DNA of 64,000 nucleotides from JBMNKL01 sp050952225 (GTDB lineage: Bacteria > Bacillota > Clostridia > Acetivibrionales > DTU013), in NCBI GenBank assembly GCA_050952225.1, contig JBMNKL010000003.1, forward strand, positions 558,001 through 622,000. The letters run 5' to 3'. The notes below the pieces were generated by a model, which was not told where the DNA came from, made no database searches, and saw only the letters and a program-made list of their open reading frames with translations. How positions within the stretch are numbered: the first letter of the stretch is position 1; each line of letters begins with the position of its first letter. The position numbers and the translations under genes were made by a program. Shown piece after piece: positions 7,976 to 16,197 of this stretch.

Positions 7976-8990
7976 TTATCTCGTCTCCCCCGCCCCTTGA
8001 AATGATTATCTCGCCTGCATCTTCAAGTTTCCTTATTATATTCACTATCTTCTGCTGCGCTTCTTCTACGTCCTTAAGCCTTACAGGCCCCATGTATTCT
8101 ATATCCTCCCTGATCATTTCAGCCATGCGCTTGGACATGTTCGAGAATATAACTTTTTGCACTTCTTCAGTCGCACCCTTTAATGCAATTGCCAGCTGGC
8201 TGTTGTCAACATCGCGCAGGAACCGCTGAATCGAGCGGTTGTCCAATGTCAGGATGTCTTCGAATACAAACATTCTCTTCCTTATCTCTTCCGCGAGTTC
8301 CGTATCCTCGATTTCCAGGGTTTCCATTATATACTTCTCGGTACCCCTGTCTACCGTATTCAGGATGTTCACAATGGCCTGCACGCCGCCGGCCGCCGTA
8401 AAATCCTCGGTAACCAGTGTAGACAGGTTTTTTTCAAGTATGCGTTCCACTTCCTTGATTACCTCTGGGGAAGTTCTGTCCATTAGTGCAATCCGCCTGG
8501 CCACATCGGCCTGTTTTTCCTGCGGCAGAGCTGCCAGTACAGCCGATGCCTGCTGAGGTTTCAAGTATGCAAGTATCAGCGCTATTGTCTGAGGATGCTC
8601 CTTTTGGATAAAATTCAATAACTGGGACGGGTCCGCCTTTCTGACAAATTCAAAAGGTCTCACCTGCAGCGACACCGTCAGCTTGTTTATAATATCCAGC
8701 GCTTTTTGTGTGCCCATGGCTTTTTCCAGTATTTCCTTGGCATATCCTATACCACCTTCGGCGATGTATTGCTGGGCAAGACATATCTGGTAAAACTCCT
8801 CCAGGACTTTCTCCTTTTCTTCAGGAGTCACTGTCCTTATATTTGCGATTTCAAGCGTAAGCTGTTCTATTTCCTCTTCCTTGAGATGTTTGAAGATCTC
8901 TGCCGATCTCTCAGGGCCGAGGGCAATCAACAGCATTGCAGCTTTTTCACGGCCTGTGCGTTCATGTTTGCCGATAGTTGTTCTCGCCAT
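7968..8990 (-). CDS. fliG: Flagellar motor switch protein FliG
   Basis: FliG forms the upper part of the C ring and transmits torque from the stator. All three domains are present in 340 residues: N-terminal (GREKAAMLLIALGPERSAEIF), middle with the EHPQT motif (FIQKEHPQTIALILAYL) at about residue 129, and C-terminal with the charged torque helix (ILTLDNRSIQRFLRDVDNSQ). The ATG at 8990 follows GAGAGG at moderate spacing. The gene lies 25 nt after fliF and overlaps fliH. It is the usual length for the family and nothing is missing. Confidence 0.97.
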   Translation of the reverse strand: MARTTIGKHERTGREKAAMLLIALGPERSAEIFKHLKEEEIEQLTLEIANIRTVTPEEKEKVLEEFYQICLAQQYIAEGGIGYAKEILEKAMGTQKALDIINKLTVSLQVRPFEFVRKADPSQLLNFIQKEHPQTIALILAYLKPQQASAVLAALPQEKQADVARRIALMDRTSPEVIKEVERILEKNLSTLVTEDFTAAGGVQAIVNILNTVDRGTEKYIMETLEIEDTELAEEIRKRMFVFEDILTLDNRSIQRFLRDVDNSQLAIALKGATEEVQKVIFSNMSKRMAEMIREDIEYMGPVRLKDVEEAQQKIVNIIRKLEDAGEIIISRGGGDEIIV

Positions 8991-9015
8991 ACCACTTAAC
9001 CTCTCAGAAATTCAT

Positions 9016-10590
9016 TTAGTTGTTCCAATCGTCGGACAGCCAGTTGCGCAAAAGCTGGGCTACGGAATCCGGCTTCTGCCTGACAAACTTGTCGATTTGT
9101 TTTTTGATTTCCGATTTCTCCTCAAGCGCTATCTCCGGCAATGATTCATCCGACTCAGGAACAACAAACCTCGGACCGCCTGGAATAGCCGCCTGGACCT
9201 CCTCTTGTCCTTTCCTGCGGGGTATCCCTATTATCAGAAGTCCGGCTATCAGTAACAGCATAAGCGCAAAGAACCCGTAATTCCGAATAAACTCATTAAT
9301 CTTTTCACCAGTTGTCTTTTCTATGATTTCCTGGGGAAGCAGCTTCATCTTGTTAACGGTAATGTTTTTCTCCGGTATGCCGGTTGCAGTGCTTACCGCT
9401 GTTTTTACGCCGCTTATAAAGTCATCTCCCAGCTTGGAATCATCTGCGATTTTCCTTCCGTACCACAAGCTTATGGCAATGCCGGACTCCTCCGGTATTA
9501 GTTTTCCGGTCGCCTTTTCATGCTCTTTTAATGTTTCGTCGTAACCGAAGTTTATTTCTTCCTGCATGCTCGAATAATCAGACTCGGAACCGCTGCCGGT
9601 TTGGTATGACGGGGCGTTCGCGTCGCCAGGGTTTGACCCGATTCCCGGCTCTCCGCCGTCGGCAGCATTCCTGATCGTCTCTTCACTGGTCCTTCTGCTA
9701 ATAACGGCTCCACCGTCCATGCCCTGTGGATTTGTTATGGTTTTAGTTTTCGACTTTTCCTTGTCAAAATCCAGCGTCACATTGGCAACCACCCTAAGCG
9801 TATCAAAATTGTCAAACTGACCTCCGCTGAAATAATCCATCACTTTTTGCTCAAGTTCGCGTTCCCTTCTTTGCCTGAGTTCCTCCTGGCTGTTTGCCGC
9901 GCTTATCGCATCGTCCGCAGATGTTGAGTTCAGTATGTTGCTGTTGTTGTCGACCACTGTCACATCATTGGGATCAAGGTTTTCCACGCTTCTCGAGACA
10001 AGCATCACTATGCCTTGTACCTGTTGCGGAGTGAGTTTCTGGTTAGGCCTTACCATTACATAAGCGGTAGGCCGCTGTTGTTGCTGACTTGCATTCAAGA
10101 ATATTGATGTTTCCGGTGTCGCCAGTGTCACGGCCGCCTCGTCTATATTGTCAAGCATCTCTATTTTTCTTTCCAGATCGGATATCTGCTGGCGTTTCCA
10201 GATATGCTTCCTGTCCTGTTGAGTTGTAGTAATGCCAATGCTGGAAATGGCATCTTCAAATGTGAAACCTTCTTTCGGATAACCGGCCTGGGCAAGCACG
10301 ATCTGGGCCTTGTTGTTGTCCTTTGAATTGATGATAATGCTGGTACCATTATTATCAACGGTATTCTTTATTCCGTTTTCGTTTAGGATATTGACCATTT
10401 CTCCGACTTGTTTCCTGTCGGAATTGGAAAATAACACTATACGTTTTGGCTTTGTAATTATTATAATAGATATGACTACTGCTACAATCACAATTGCAGA
10501 GGTAATATATAACCTTGTCTTTTGGGATTTGTCAAGACTGTTCCAGAATTCCTTAAACTGATCCAGATACTTCTTAATGAAATCCGGCAT
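9016..10590 (-). CDS. fliF: Flagellar MS-ring protein FliF
   Basis: FliF builds the MS ring in the cytoplasmic membrane, the base on which the motor and export gate assemble. I take the ATG at 10590, which is 7 nt after AGGTGGTG, giving 524 residues; the frame is open 30 nt further. A first transmembrane helix lies at about residues 25-45 (LYITSAIVIVAVVISIIIIT), the YscJ-like and ring-building domains follow, a Gly/Ser-rich loop lies in the middle, and a second helix lies near 440-460 (FFALMLLLIAGLLIIGI). The last residues (KPDSVAQLLRNWLSDDWN) form the FliG-binding tail. Confidence 0.96.
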   Translation of the reverse strand: MPDFIKKYLDQFKEFWNSLDKSQKTRLYITSAIVIVAVVISIIIITKPKRIVLFSNSDRKQVGEMVNILNENGIKNTVDNNGTSIIINSKDNNKAQIVLAQAGYPKEGFTFEDAISSIGITTTQQDRKHIWKRQQISDLERKIEMLDNIDEAAVTLATPETSIFLNASQQQQRPTAYVMVRPNQKLTPQQVQGIVMLVSRSVENLDPNDVTVVDNNSNILNSTSADDAISAANSQEELRQRRERELEQKVMDYFSGGQFDNFDTLRVVANVTLDFDKEKSKTKTITNPQGMDGGAVISRRTSEETIRNAADGGEPGIGSNPGDANAPSYQTGSGSESDYSSMQEEINFGYDETLKEHEKATGKLIPEESGIAISLWYGRKIADDSKLGDDFISGVKTAVSTATGIPEKNITVNKMKLLPQEIIEKTTGEKINEFIRNYGFFALMLLLIAGLLIIGIPRRKGQEEVQAAIPGGPRFVVPESDESLPEIALEEKSEIKKQIDKFVRQKPDSVAQLLRNWLSDDWNN

Positions 10591-10633
10591 GGTTTCACCA
10601 CCTGTAACAGTATTCATCATTTGTAAAACACTA

Positions 10634-10945
10634 TCATATCTGCATTCTCATGATTTCGGAGTAAGCATCAAGAATTTTATTTCTTATCTGCATTGTAAAC
10701 TGCAAGGCAATATTAGCTTTTTCAGCAGCAAGCATCACCTGGTGGATATTATCCGTTCTGCCTGCCGCAAAATCGTCTGCTATCTTATCCGCCTCCAGCA
10801 TCAGACTGTTTGCAGAATCGAGCGCAAGGCGGAAATAATCTGCAAAAGGAATCGATACACCGGTCGCCGAATTGTTCTCCGTCTGCTCAAAAATGGAACG
10901 CGTAGGCGCCAGGGAACCCGGAACCCCAATTTTATCAATAGCCAT
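10634..10945 (-). CDS. fliE: Flagellar hook-basal body protein FliE
   Basis: FliE is the small rod-zone protein joining the MS ring to the proximal rod and is an early export substrate. At 103 residues it has the normal size. The C-terminal half is the conserved helical region, with VMLAAEKANIALQFTMQIRNKILDAY read across about residues 65-92, followed by EIMRMQI, a typical FliE ending. It lies between flgC and fliF with short gaps, as in most Gram-positive flagellar operons. Confidence 0.95.
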   Translation of the reverse strand: MAIDKIGVPGSLAPTRSIFEQTENNSATGVSIPFADYFRLALDSANSLMLEADKIADDFAAGRTDNIHQVMLAAEKANIALQFTMQIRNKILDAYSEIMRMQI

Positions 10946-10959
10946 GTATCACACCACCT

Positions 10960-11406
10960 TTACCTTCCGATTTCCAATGCTTTAAGAGCCATGCTTTTCG
11001 TGGTATTTATCGCTGTCACGTTTGCTTCATATGCCCTCGATGCCGAAATCATGTTAACCATTTCGGTGATGATATCGACATTCGGCATTTCTACATAGCC
11101 TTCCGCATCCGCGTCGGGATGTCCGGGGTCGTAAACTTTTTTAAACGGGCTTTCGTCCTCAACGATTCTCGCTACTTTGACGCCACCACCTATGCAGCGT
11201 TCTCTGCTTGCAGCCGTGAGGTATTCAGAAAACGGTGCTCCGGCGTATTTTCTTTCACGGAATACCACAAGCCTTCTTCTGTACGGAGTACCTTCATCCG
11301 TTCGCGTCGTACTTGCATTAGCAATATTTTGGGAGATGGTATCCATGCGCAGTCTTTGGGCTGTAAGCGCCGAAGCTCCTATATCAAGCGCGCTGAAATA
11401 ACCCAT
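10960..11406 (-). CDS. flgC: Flagellar basal-body rod protein FlgC
   Basis: Proximal rod subunit of 148 residues. It has the N-terminal rod-protein motif (ALTAQRLRMDTISQNIANA) and the C-terminal flagellar helix (VNMISASRAYEANVTAINTTKSMALKALEI split across the end of the protein), with the conserved VDIITEMVNMI preceding it. Both ends form the helical D0 core of rod, hook and filament proteins. It begins 3 nt after flgB stops. Confidence 0.97.
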   Translation of the reverse strand: MGYFSALDIGASALTAQRLRMDTISQNIANASTTRTDEGTPYRRRLVVFRERKYAGAPFSEYLTAASRERCIGGGVKVARIVEDESPFKKVYDPGHPDADAEGYVEMPNVDIITEMVNMISASRAYEANVTAINTTKSMALKALEIGR

Positions 11407-11409
11407 ATA

Positions 11410-11823
11410 TTATCTCCTCCCTTCGCTTATAACGGACAATAATCTTTGATACCCACTGCTTATACTCTGCACAAGCGTATTGTATCGTATGTTATTTTTT
11501 GCAAGCGAAGCCATTTCGCTATCTATGTCAACATTGTTTCCATCGAGTCGTGTACTGAGATTCCTGTAACTTTTTGTCACCCTGATTTTAACATTATCCG
11601 GATCTGCGCTTCCTATCCTTATATGCCTTCTGTCAGTTGTGAATCCTTTGAAGGAACTGTTTCCAATTGCATTTTCCAGATGTTCCTCAAATTCGACGGT
11701 GGTTCTTTTGTAACCTGGCGTATCAACATTTGCTATGTTATGGGCTATCGCTTCATTCCTGAGCCAAGCGGCATCAAGCGCTTTTTCCCGGAGTTTCAAG
11801 CTACCCGTAATCCTTCCAAACAT
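11410..11823 (-). CDS. flgB: Flagellar basal-body rod protein FlgB
   Basis: Proximal rod subunit, 137 residues, and the first gene of the flagellar operon. The rod signature AIAHNIANVDTPGYKR is present at about residues 26-41. The ATG at 11823 lies 9 nt after AAGGAGG. Two promoter-like sequences precede it, one of sigma-A type and one resembling sigma-D sites. In Bacillus and its relatives this gene likewise opens the fla/che operon, after a block containing topA and trmFO, which is also the arrangement here. Confidence 0.96.
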   Translation of the reverse strand: MFGRITGSLKLREKALDAAWLRNEAIAHNIANVDTPGYKRTTVEFEEHLENAIGNSSFKGFTTDRRHIRIGSADPDNVKIRVTKSYRNLSTRLDGNNVDIDSEMASLAKNNIRYNTLVQSISSGYQRLLSVISEGRR

Positions 11824-11879
11824 GCTGAATGCCTCCTTTTATGTGCGCAAGACACATTCTTTTGTGGATACCTATATAT

Positions 11880-11907
11880 ATCTCGGCAAATTTTACCAAA
11901 CTCTTTA
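11880..11907 (-). promoter_or_regulatory. Candidate sigma-D (sigma-28) type promoter of the flagellar operon
   Basis: On the minus strand TAAA (11907-11904) is followed after 16 nt by GCCGAGAT (11887-11880). The known motility sigma consensus is TAAA, about 15 nt, GCCGATAT, so one base of the -10 differs. It would start transcription about 50 bases before flgB. Confidence 0.45.
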
Positions 11908-11963
11908 GTCATAATTTGTCACAAAAGATATACGTATACATATTATTCCATTCCATTAATCTG

Positions 11964-11992
11964 ATTTTAGCACATAAAAACAACAATTACAA
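11964..11992 (-). promoter_or_regulatory. Candidate sigma-A promoter of the flagellar operon
   Basis: On the minus strand TTGTAA (11992-11987) and TAAAAT (11969-11964) are 17 nt apart, with TGC just before the -10, an extended -10 arrangement. It lies about 140 bases before flgB, upstream of the sigma-D-like site. Confidence 0.45.
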
Positions 11993-12248
11993 CAATATAA
12001 TGTATTTTTATTATTTTAATTACAATATGTTGTGGCAGTTTTTCATTTTTTCGATTCCTATAAAGCCCAATTATTAGACGAAGCTACCATTTCTATGAGG
12101 AGGAAAAAATAAAAGTTATTTCTTTGAAACAGGAGATGATAGTTGGTCGTCATTAATACTGATTATAGATATGATAATATGTTTTTTATTAGTTTTATTA
12201 TGTGTAAAAATATTAAACAAATAGTTATGCAATTTAGAAATCAGGTCA
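11993..12248. other. AT-rich intergenic stretch without a supported gene
   Basis: This stretch between the flagellar promoters and a decayed gene is strongly AT-rich. A good ribosome-binding-like GAGGAGG occurs on the plus strand near 12100, but no standard start codon follows at useful spacing. I see no RNA gene here. Confidence 0.5.
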
Positions 12249-12501
12249 ATCAGCCTTTCATAACACGGATTTCCGCATCCTGCTTTTCAGCTTTTCCTCT
12301 CAGATAAACGATATCTTCCATTGTCTTAGCACTGCTTCGGTTATGATGTCTATCTTTTTGTTCAACTTTCTGAATTCCTCTTTATTCCCTTTATCCAGCA
12401 TTCCGATTCTATCGTTAAGAGCTGCAAAGCCAGCATCGGTCTTTTTTTCCAAAACTATTTAACTTTTCAAGGATATTCTTCAATACTTCTTCAACTCTCA
12501 C
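12249..12501 (-). pseudogene. Decayed small coiled-coil protein gene, two frameshifts
   Basis: Reading the minus strand from a GTG at 12501, three consecutive segments in different frames join into one sensible protein: VEEVLKNILEKLNSFGKK, then DAGFAALNDRIGMLDKGNK with EEFRKLNKKIDIITEAVLR, then TMEDIVYLRGKAEKQDAEI ending at a stop at 12249. The frame changes occur near 12433, in a run of T on the plus strand, and near 12330. AAGGAG precedes the GTG. Such short proteins of phased charged helices are common in Firmicutes as uncharacterised genes; I recognise no function. Continuity of heptad-like sequence across both shifts is what supports a broken gene rather than chance. Confidence 0.5.
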
Positions 12502-12603
12502 ACGCTCCTTTATATAAAATGTTTTATCAAACCATAGATGAAAATACCAAATGATTTTTATCCTTGTTTTATCCCTTACCATAATTTTCTTCTGCCAAGG
12601 GTG

Positions 12604-12632
12604 CCAGGGGGTCACTTCAAACTGTCCCCTGG
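12604..12632. repeat. Imperfect palindrome just after trmFO, REP-like
   Basis: CCAGGGG at 12604-12610 and CCCCTGG at 12626-12632 form a 7-bp stem, and on the minus strand the core reads GGGGACAGTTTGAAGTGACC. Palindromes with a GGGGAC core of this kind are common beside RAYT/IS200-like genes in Firmicutes. It starts 2 nt after the trmFO stop, with no T run, so a standard terminator is less likely. Confidence 0.4.
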
Positions 12633-12634
12633 TA

Positions 12635-13948
12635 TTATGGAAGTAACGAGGCGATTCTGTCGATGTGCCGGAGGGCGTTTTGCACCATATGGCCATATTT
12701 TTCTTTTTTGCTTTTGAATCTTGTACCAGGAGCTTTTATCAGGCCGAAATTAACGTTCATCGGTTGGAACTTGCCTGTTGCGCCTTTTGAAACGTATGCT
12801 GCCAGCGAGCCGATGGCTGTCTCCCGGGGAAATACTATCTTCTCTTTCCCAAGACACTGCAGCGCGGCATTTACTCCGGCGACCAGGCCCGAGGATGTGG
12901 ATTCCACGTATCCTTCCACGCCGGTAATCTGTCCTGCGAAATAGATACCCGGACGCGTTACCATTTCATACGTTTCATCAAGCAAGCCGGGCGAATTTAT
13001 ATACGTATTTCTGTGCATTACTCCATAACGCACAAATTCTGCATTTTCAAGCCCCGGAATCAGCCTGAAGACTCTTTTCTGCTCCGGCCAGAGCAAACGT
13101 GTCTGGAATCCGACAATATTGTAAAGCGTGCCTTCAACATTATCCTGTCTCAACTGCACAACGGCATACGGCATTGCGCCTGTACGGGGATCTACAAGCC
13201 CCCGTGGCTTAAGCGGGCCGAAACGAAGTGCGTCATAACCATTTTGCGCTATGCTTTCAACGGGCATGCAGCCACTGAACAGTATGGCTTTTTCAAATGG
13301 CTTCAATTGCGCCGTTTCAGCCCCGGTAAGCGCATCATAAAAAATATCATACTGTTCCCGGTCCATTGGACAGTTGATATAATCATCCGTTCCCTTTCCA
13401 TACCTGGAACCCAGGAAAACTTTATCCATATTGATTGACTCGTAAGTAACGATAGGAGCGGCTGCATCATAAAAATATAGGCTTTTTCTGCCTGTAATGC
13501 GTGCTATGCTTTCCGATAACGCGTCAGTAGTCAGAGGTCCGGTCGCTATGATGGTAATACCGTCATCAGGAAAATTTGTTACCTCCCCCGTTATTACCGT
13601 AATACCAGGATGTTTTGCTATCTCCCTGGTAACAGCCTTCGAGAAATGAACTCTGTCTACGGCCAACGCGCCGCCCGCGGGCAGCATGTTCTCATCGGCA
13701 CATTTCATAATAAGGGAGTCCATGCGGCGCATTTCTTCTTTCAACAACCCCACCGCATTTGCCAGGCTGTTCGAGCGAAATGAATTGCTGCATACCAACT
13801 CAGCGTACGTCTCAAGACTGTGAGCCGGCGTATATTTTAAAGGTTTCATTTCATAAAGTCGTACTTTAAAACCCATCCTGGCCGCCTGCCATGCTGCTTC
13901 GCAACCGGCCAGCCCCGCGCCAATTACATTGATGAACCTATCAGACAT
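12635..13948 (-). CDS. trmFO: tRNA (uracil-54-C5)-methyltransferase TrmFO, folate/FAD-dependent
   Basis: TrmFO makes ribothymidine at position 54 of tRNAs from methylenetetrahydrofolate, with FAD as cofactor; it is the Gram-positive alternative to TrmA. The 437-residue protein begins with the FAD-binding loop INVIGAGLAGCEAAW and continues with the family segments KPLKYTPAHSLETYAELVCS, FLGSRYGKGTDDYINCPMD and, near the C-terminus, FAGQITGVEGYVESTSSGL. This last motif is shared with the related MnmG, but the length and first half are those of TrmFO. It follows topA by 11 nt, a pairing widely kept in Firmicutes. Confidence 0.96.
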   Translation of the reverse strand: MSDRFINVIGAGLAGCEAAWQAARMGFKVRLYEMKPLKYTPAHSLETYAELVCSNSFRSNSLANAVGLLKEEMRRMDSLIMKCADENMLPAGGALAVDRVHFSKAVTREIAKHPGITVITGEVTNFPDDGITIIATGPLTTDALSESIARITGRKSLYFYDAAAPIVTYESINMDKVFLGSRYGKGTDDYINCPMDREQYDIFYDALTGAETAQLKPFEKAILFSGCMPVESIAQNGYDALRFGPLKPRGLVDPRTGAMPYAVVQLRQDNVEGTLYNIVGFQTRLLWPEQKRVFRLIPGLENAEFVRYGVMHRNTYINSPGLLDETYEMVTRPGIYFAGQITGVEGYVESTSSGLVAGVNAALQCLGKEKIVFPRETAIGSLAAYVSKGATGKFQPMNVNFGLIKAPGTRFKSKKEKYGHMVQNALRHIDRIASLLP

Positions 13949-13959
13949 TGCTGCAGAAC

Positions 13960-16080
13960 TTATCCTTCCTTTCGGGCTTCCTTTACATAGTCGCAGCCTT
14001 CACTGCTGCACCTGACCGTTGCCTTTTTCCCCGAATATTTCTTAACCATAAAGCTGCCGCATTGAGGACAGTTCTCGCCGGCAGGCATATCCCATGTCAT
14101 GAAGTCACAGTCAGGGTTTTTCTCGCAGCCTAAGTATTTTCTTCCCTTCCTGGTTTTCTTTATCATGACCTTACTGCCGCATTTCGGACATGCCACTCCC
14201 GCCTCTTCCATTATAGGCCTGGCGTTTCTGCATTCCGGGAAACCCGGGCATGCAAGGAACTTTCCGTACCGTCCGATTTTGATAACCATATTGCGGCCGC
14301 ATTTCTCACATATTATGTCCGTCTCTTCATCGGGTATATCTATATTGCCTATTTTTGTTTCGGCCTCTTTCAGCGTTTCAATAAACGGCTCGTAGAATTC
14401 TCTTAAAAGCTCCGTCCAGCCTTTTGTCCCTTCTTCCACGTTATCAAGTTTCTTTTCCATCTGGGCGGTAAATCCGACATCCACAATATTGCTGAAATTG
14501 TTTTTCATCAGGTCGTTGACTATTTTGCCCAATTCGGTCGGTACCAGGAATTTCTTTTCTTTTTCCACGTAGCCCCGGGCAAGTATTGTGGTTATTATCG
14601 GGGCATAAGTGCTCGGCCTTCCTATCCCTTTTTCCTCCAGGGCTTTTACAAGCGATGCTTCCGTGTACCGCAGCGGAGGCTGGGTGAAATGCTGCTTGTC
14701 TTCTATTTTTTTAAGATCCAGTTCTTCATTTTCCTCCAATTCCGGTATTGAAACGTCTTTTTCATCTGATTCATCATCTTTCCCTTCCGTATAAACGGCC
14801 ATGAAACCCTTGAATTTGATTTTTGACCCATTTGCCTTAAAGAGCAGTCCGTCTGCAATTATATCAGCCGCAACCGTATCATAAACGGCCGATGCCATCT
14901 GGCTTGCGATGAACCTTGACCATATCAGCCTGTAAAGCTTGTATTGGTCATTTGTCAAGGAATCTTTCACGCCGGCGGGCTCAAGATCTATATTTGTTGG
15001 CCTGATAGCTTCATGTGCATCCTGTGATGCCGACTTGTTCTTAAAAATCCTGGTTTCTCCGGGCAGGTAATCCTGACCGTATTTTTTACCAATATATTCT
15101 TTTGCATCCTGCTGCGCTTCTGAAGATACCCTTGTGGAGTCGGTACGGATATAGGTTATAAGGCCGACTGCTCCATGACCTTTTACCTCTATCCCCTCAT
15201 AAAGCTGCTGTGCCAGCATCATTGTTTTTCTTGTGGGAAATCCAAGCTTCCTGGCGGCTTCCTGCTGCATGGTGCTGGTAGTGAAGGGCGGTGGCGGTGC
15301 TTTTTTCTTATCGGCCTTCTTTACTTTGCCGACTATAAATTTTTCCCCTTCCAATCGTTTCAGGATTTCCTTTACCTGGGCTTCATTTTTAAGTTCCGTC
15401 TTTTCGCCGCCTTTGGAATTCGTCGCATTCCCGGATACCATACCGAAAAACCTGGCTTCGAAAGAAGATCCTGGCTTCTTTTTCTTTGCCAATTCAGCTG
15501 TTATGGTCCAATATTCCTCAGGCTTGAAGCTTTCAATCTCTTCCTCCCTGTCGCATATAAGCCTTGCAGCCACTGATTGCACCCGGCCGGCACTAAGACC
15601 CTTCCTGACTTTTCTCCATAGGAGCGGGCTTATCTTGTAGCCCACAATCCTGTCAAGAATTCGCCTGGCCTGTTGTGCATCGACCAGGTTCATATCAATC
15701 TTTCTGGGTGTCTTGATCGCGTTTCTAACGGCATTTTTTGTTATTTCGTTAAACGTTATCCTGCATTTTTCATTCTCATCGATATCCAGGATGGTTGCGA
15801 GATGCCATGAAATGGCTTCCCCCTCGCGGTCGGGGTCGGTAGCCAGGAATATCTTGTCCGCTGCCCTGGCTTCTTTTTTCAGCTTGCTTATTATATCGCC
15901 TTTACCCCTGATTGTTATATATTTGGGCTTGAAATTATCGTCAACATCTACACCAATCTGGCTTTTGGGCAAGTCCCTGACATGTCCCACCGAAGCCATA
16001 ATCTTGTAGTCCTTTCCTAAAAATCTTCCTATGGTATTCGCTTTTGCAGGTGATTCCACAATAACCAGCTTATTCGCCAT
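13960..16080 (-). CDS. topA: DNA topoisomerase I
   Basis: Type IA topoisomerase relaxing negative supercoils. The 706-residue protein has the TOPRIM domain at about residues 1-115 with TDPDREGEAI at 81-90, and the catalytic tyrosine at about 310 in GLITYIRTDSTR. Three C-terminal C4 zinc-ribbon units follow, opening with CEKCGRN, CPKCGS and CPQCGS. The length is usual for Firmicutes. The ATG at 16080 follows a TGGAGGA element. It lies between dprA and trmFO in the same orientation, the conserved arrangement. Confidence 0.97.
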   Translation of the reverse strand: MANKLVIVESPAKANTIGRFLGKDYKIMASVGHVRDLPKSQIGVDVDDNFKPKYITIRGKGDIISKLKKEARAADKIFLATDPDREGEAISWHLATILDIDENEKCRITFNEITKNAVRNAIKTPRKIDMNLVDAQQARRILDRIVGYKISPLLWRKVRKGLSAGRVQSVAARLICDREEEIESFKPEEYWTITAELAKKKKPGSSFEARFFGMVSGNATNSKGGEKTELKNEAQVKEILKRLEGEKFIVGKVKKADKKKAPPPPFTTSTMQQEAARKLGFPTRKTMMLAQQLYEGIEVKGHGAVGLITYIRTDSTRVSSEAQQDAKEYIGKKYGQDYLPGETRIFKNKSASQDAHEAIRPTNIDLEPAGVKDSLTNDQYKLYRLIWSRFIASQMASAVYDTVAADIIADGLLFKANGSKIKFKGFMAVYTEGKDDESDEKDVSIPELEENEELDLKKIEDKQHFTQPPLRYTEASLVKALEEKGIGRPSTYAPIITTILARGYVEKEKKFLVPTELGKIVNDLMKNNFSNIVDVGFTAQMEKKLDNVEEGTKGWTELLREFYEPFIETLKEAETKIGNIDIPDEETDIICEKCGRNMVIKIGRYGKFLACPGFPECRNARPIMEEAGVACPKCGSKVMIKKTRKGRKYLGCEKNPDCDFMTWDMPAGENCPQCGSFMVKKYSGKKATVRCSSEGCDYVKEARKEG

Positions 16081-16197
16081 CTTGTCCTCCAGGTTTTTTT
16101 CAACTATTATATATTACTAGCAAACAATTCCCTATAATATAAATACAAATCATATATTAACACATTTTCAGATAAAATCTACAATATATTTATTATT

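Noticed and set aside
12098..12224. Hydrophobic plus-strand frame (SSLILIIDMIICFLLVLLC) after a GAGGAGG
   Set aside because: No standard start codon at useful spacing, and the region is so AT-rich that a hydrophobic frame is expected by chance.
12415..12696. Minus-strand open frame of 93 codons
   Set aside because: It runs through the 3' end of trmFO, the palindrome and part of the decayed coiled-coil gene; only its last 20 or so residues look coding, and those belong to that decayed gene.
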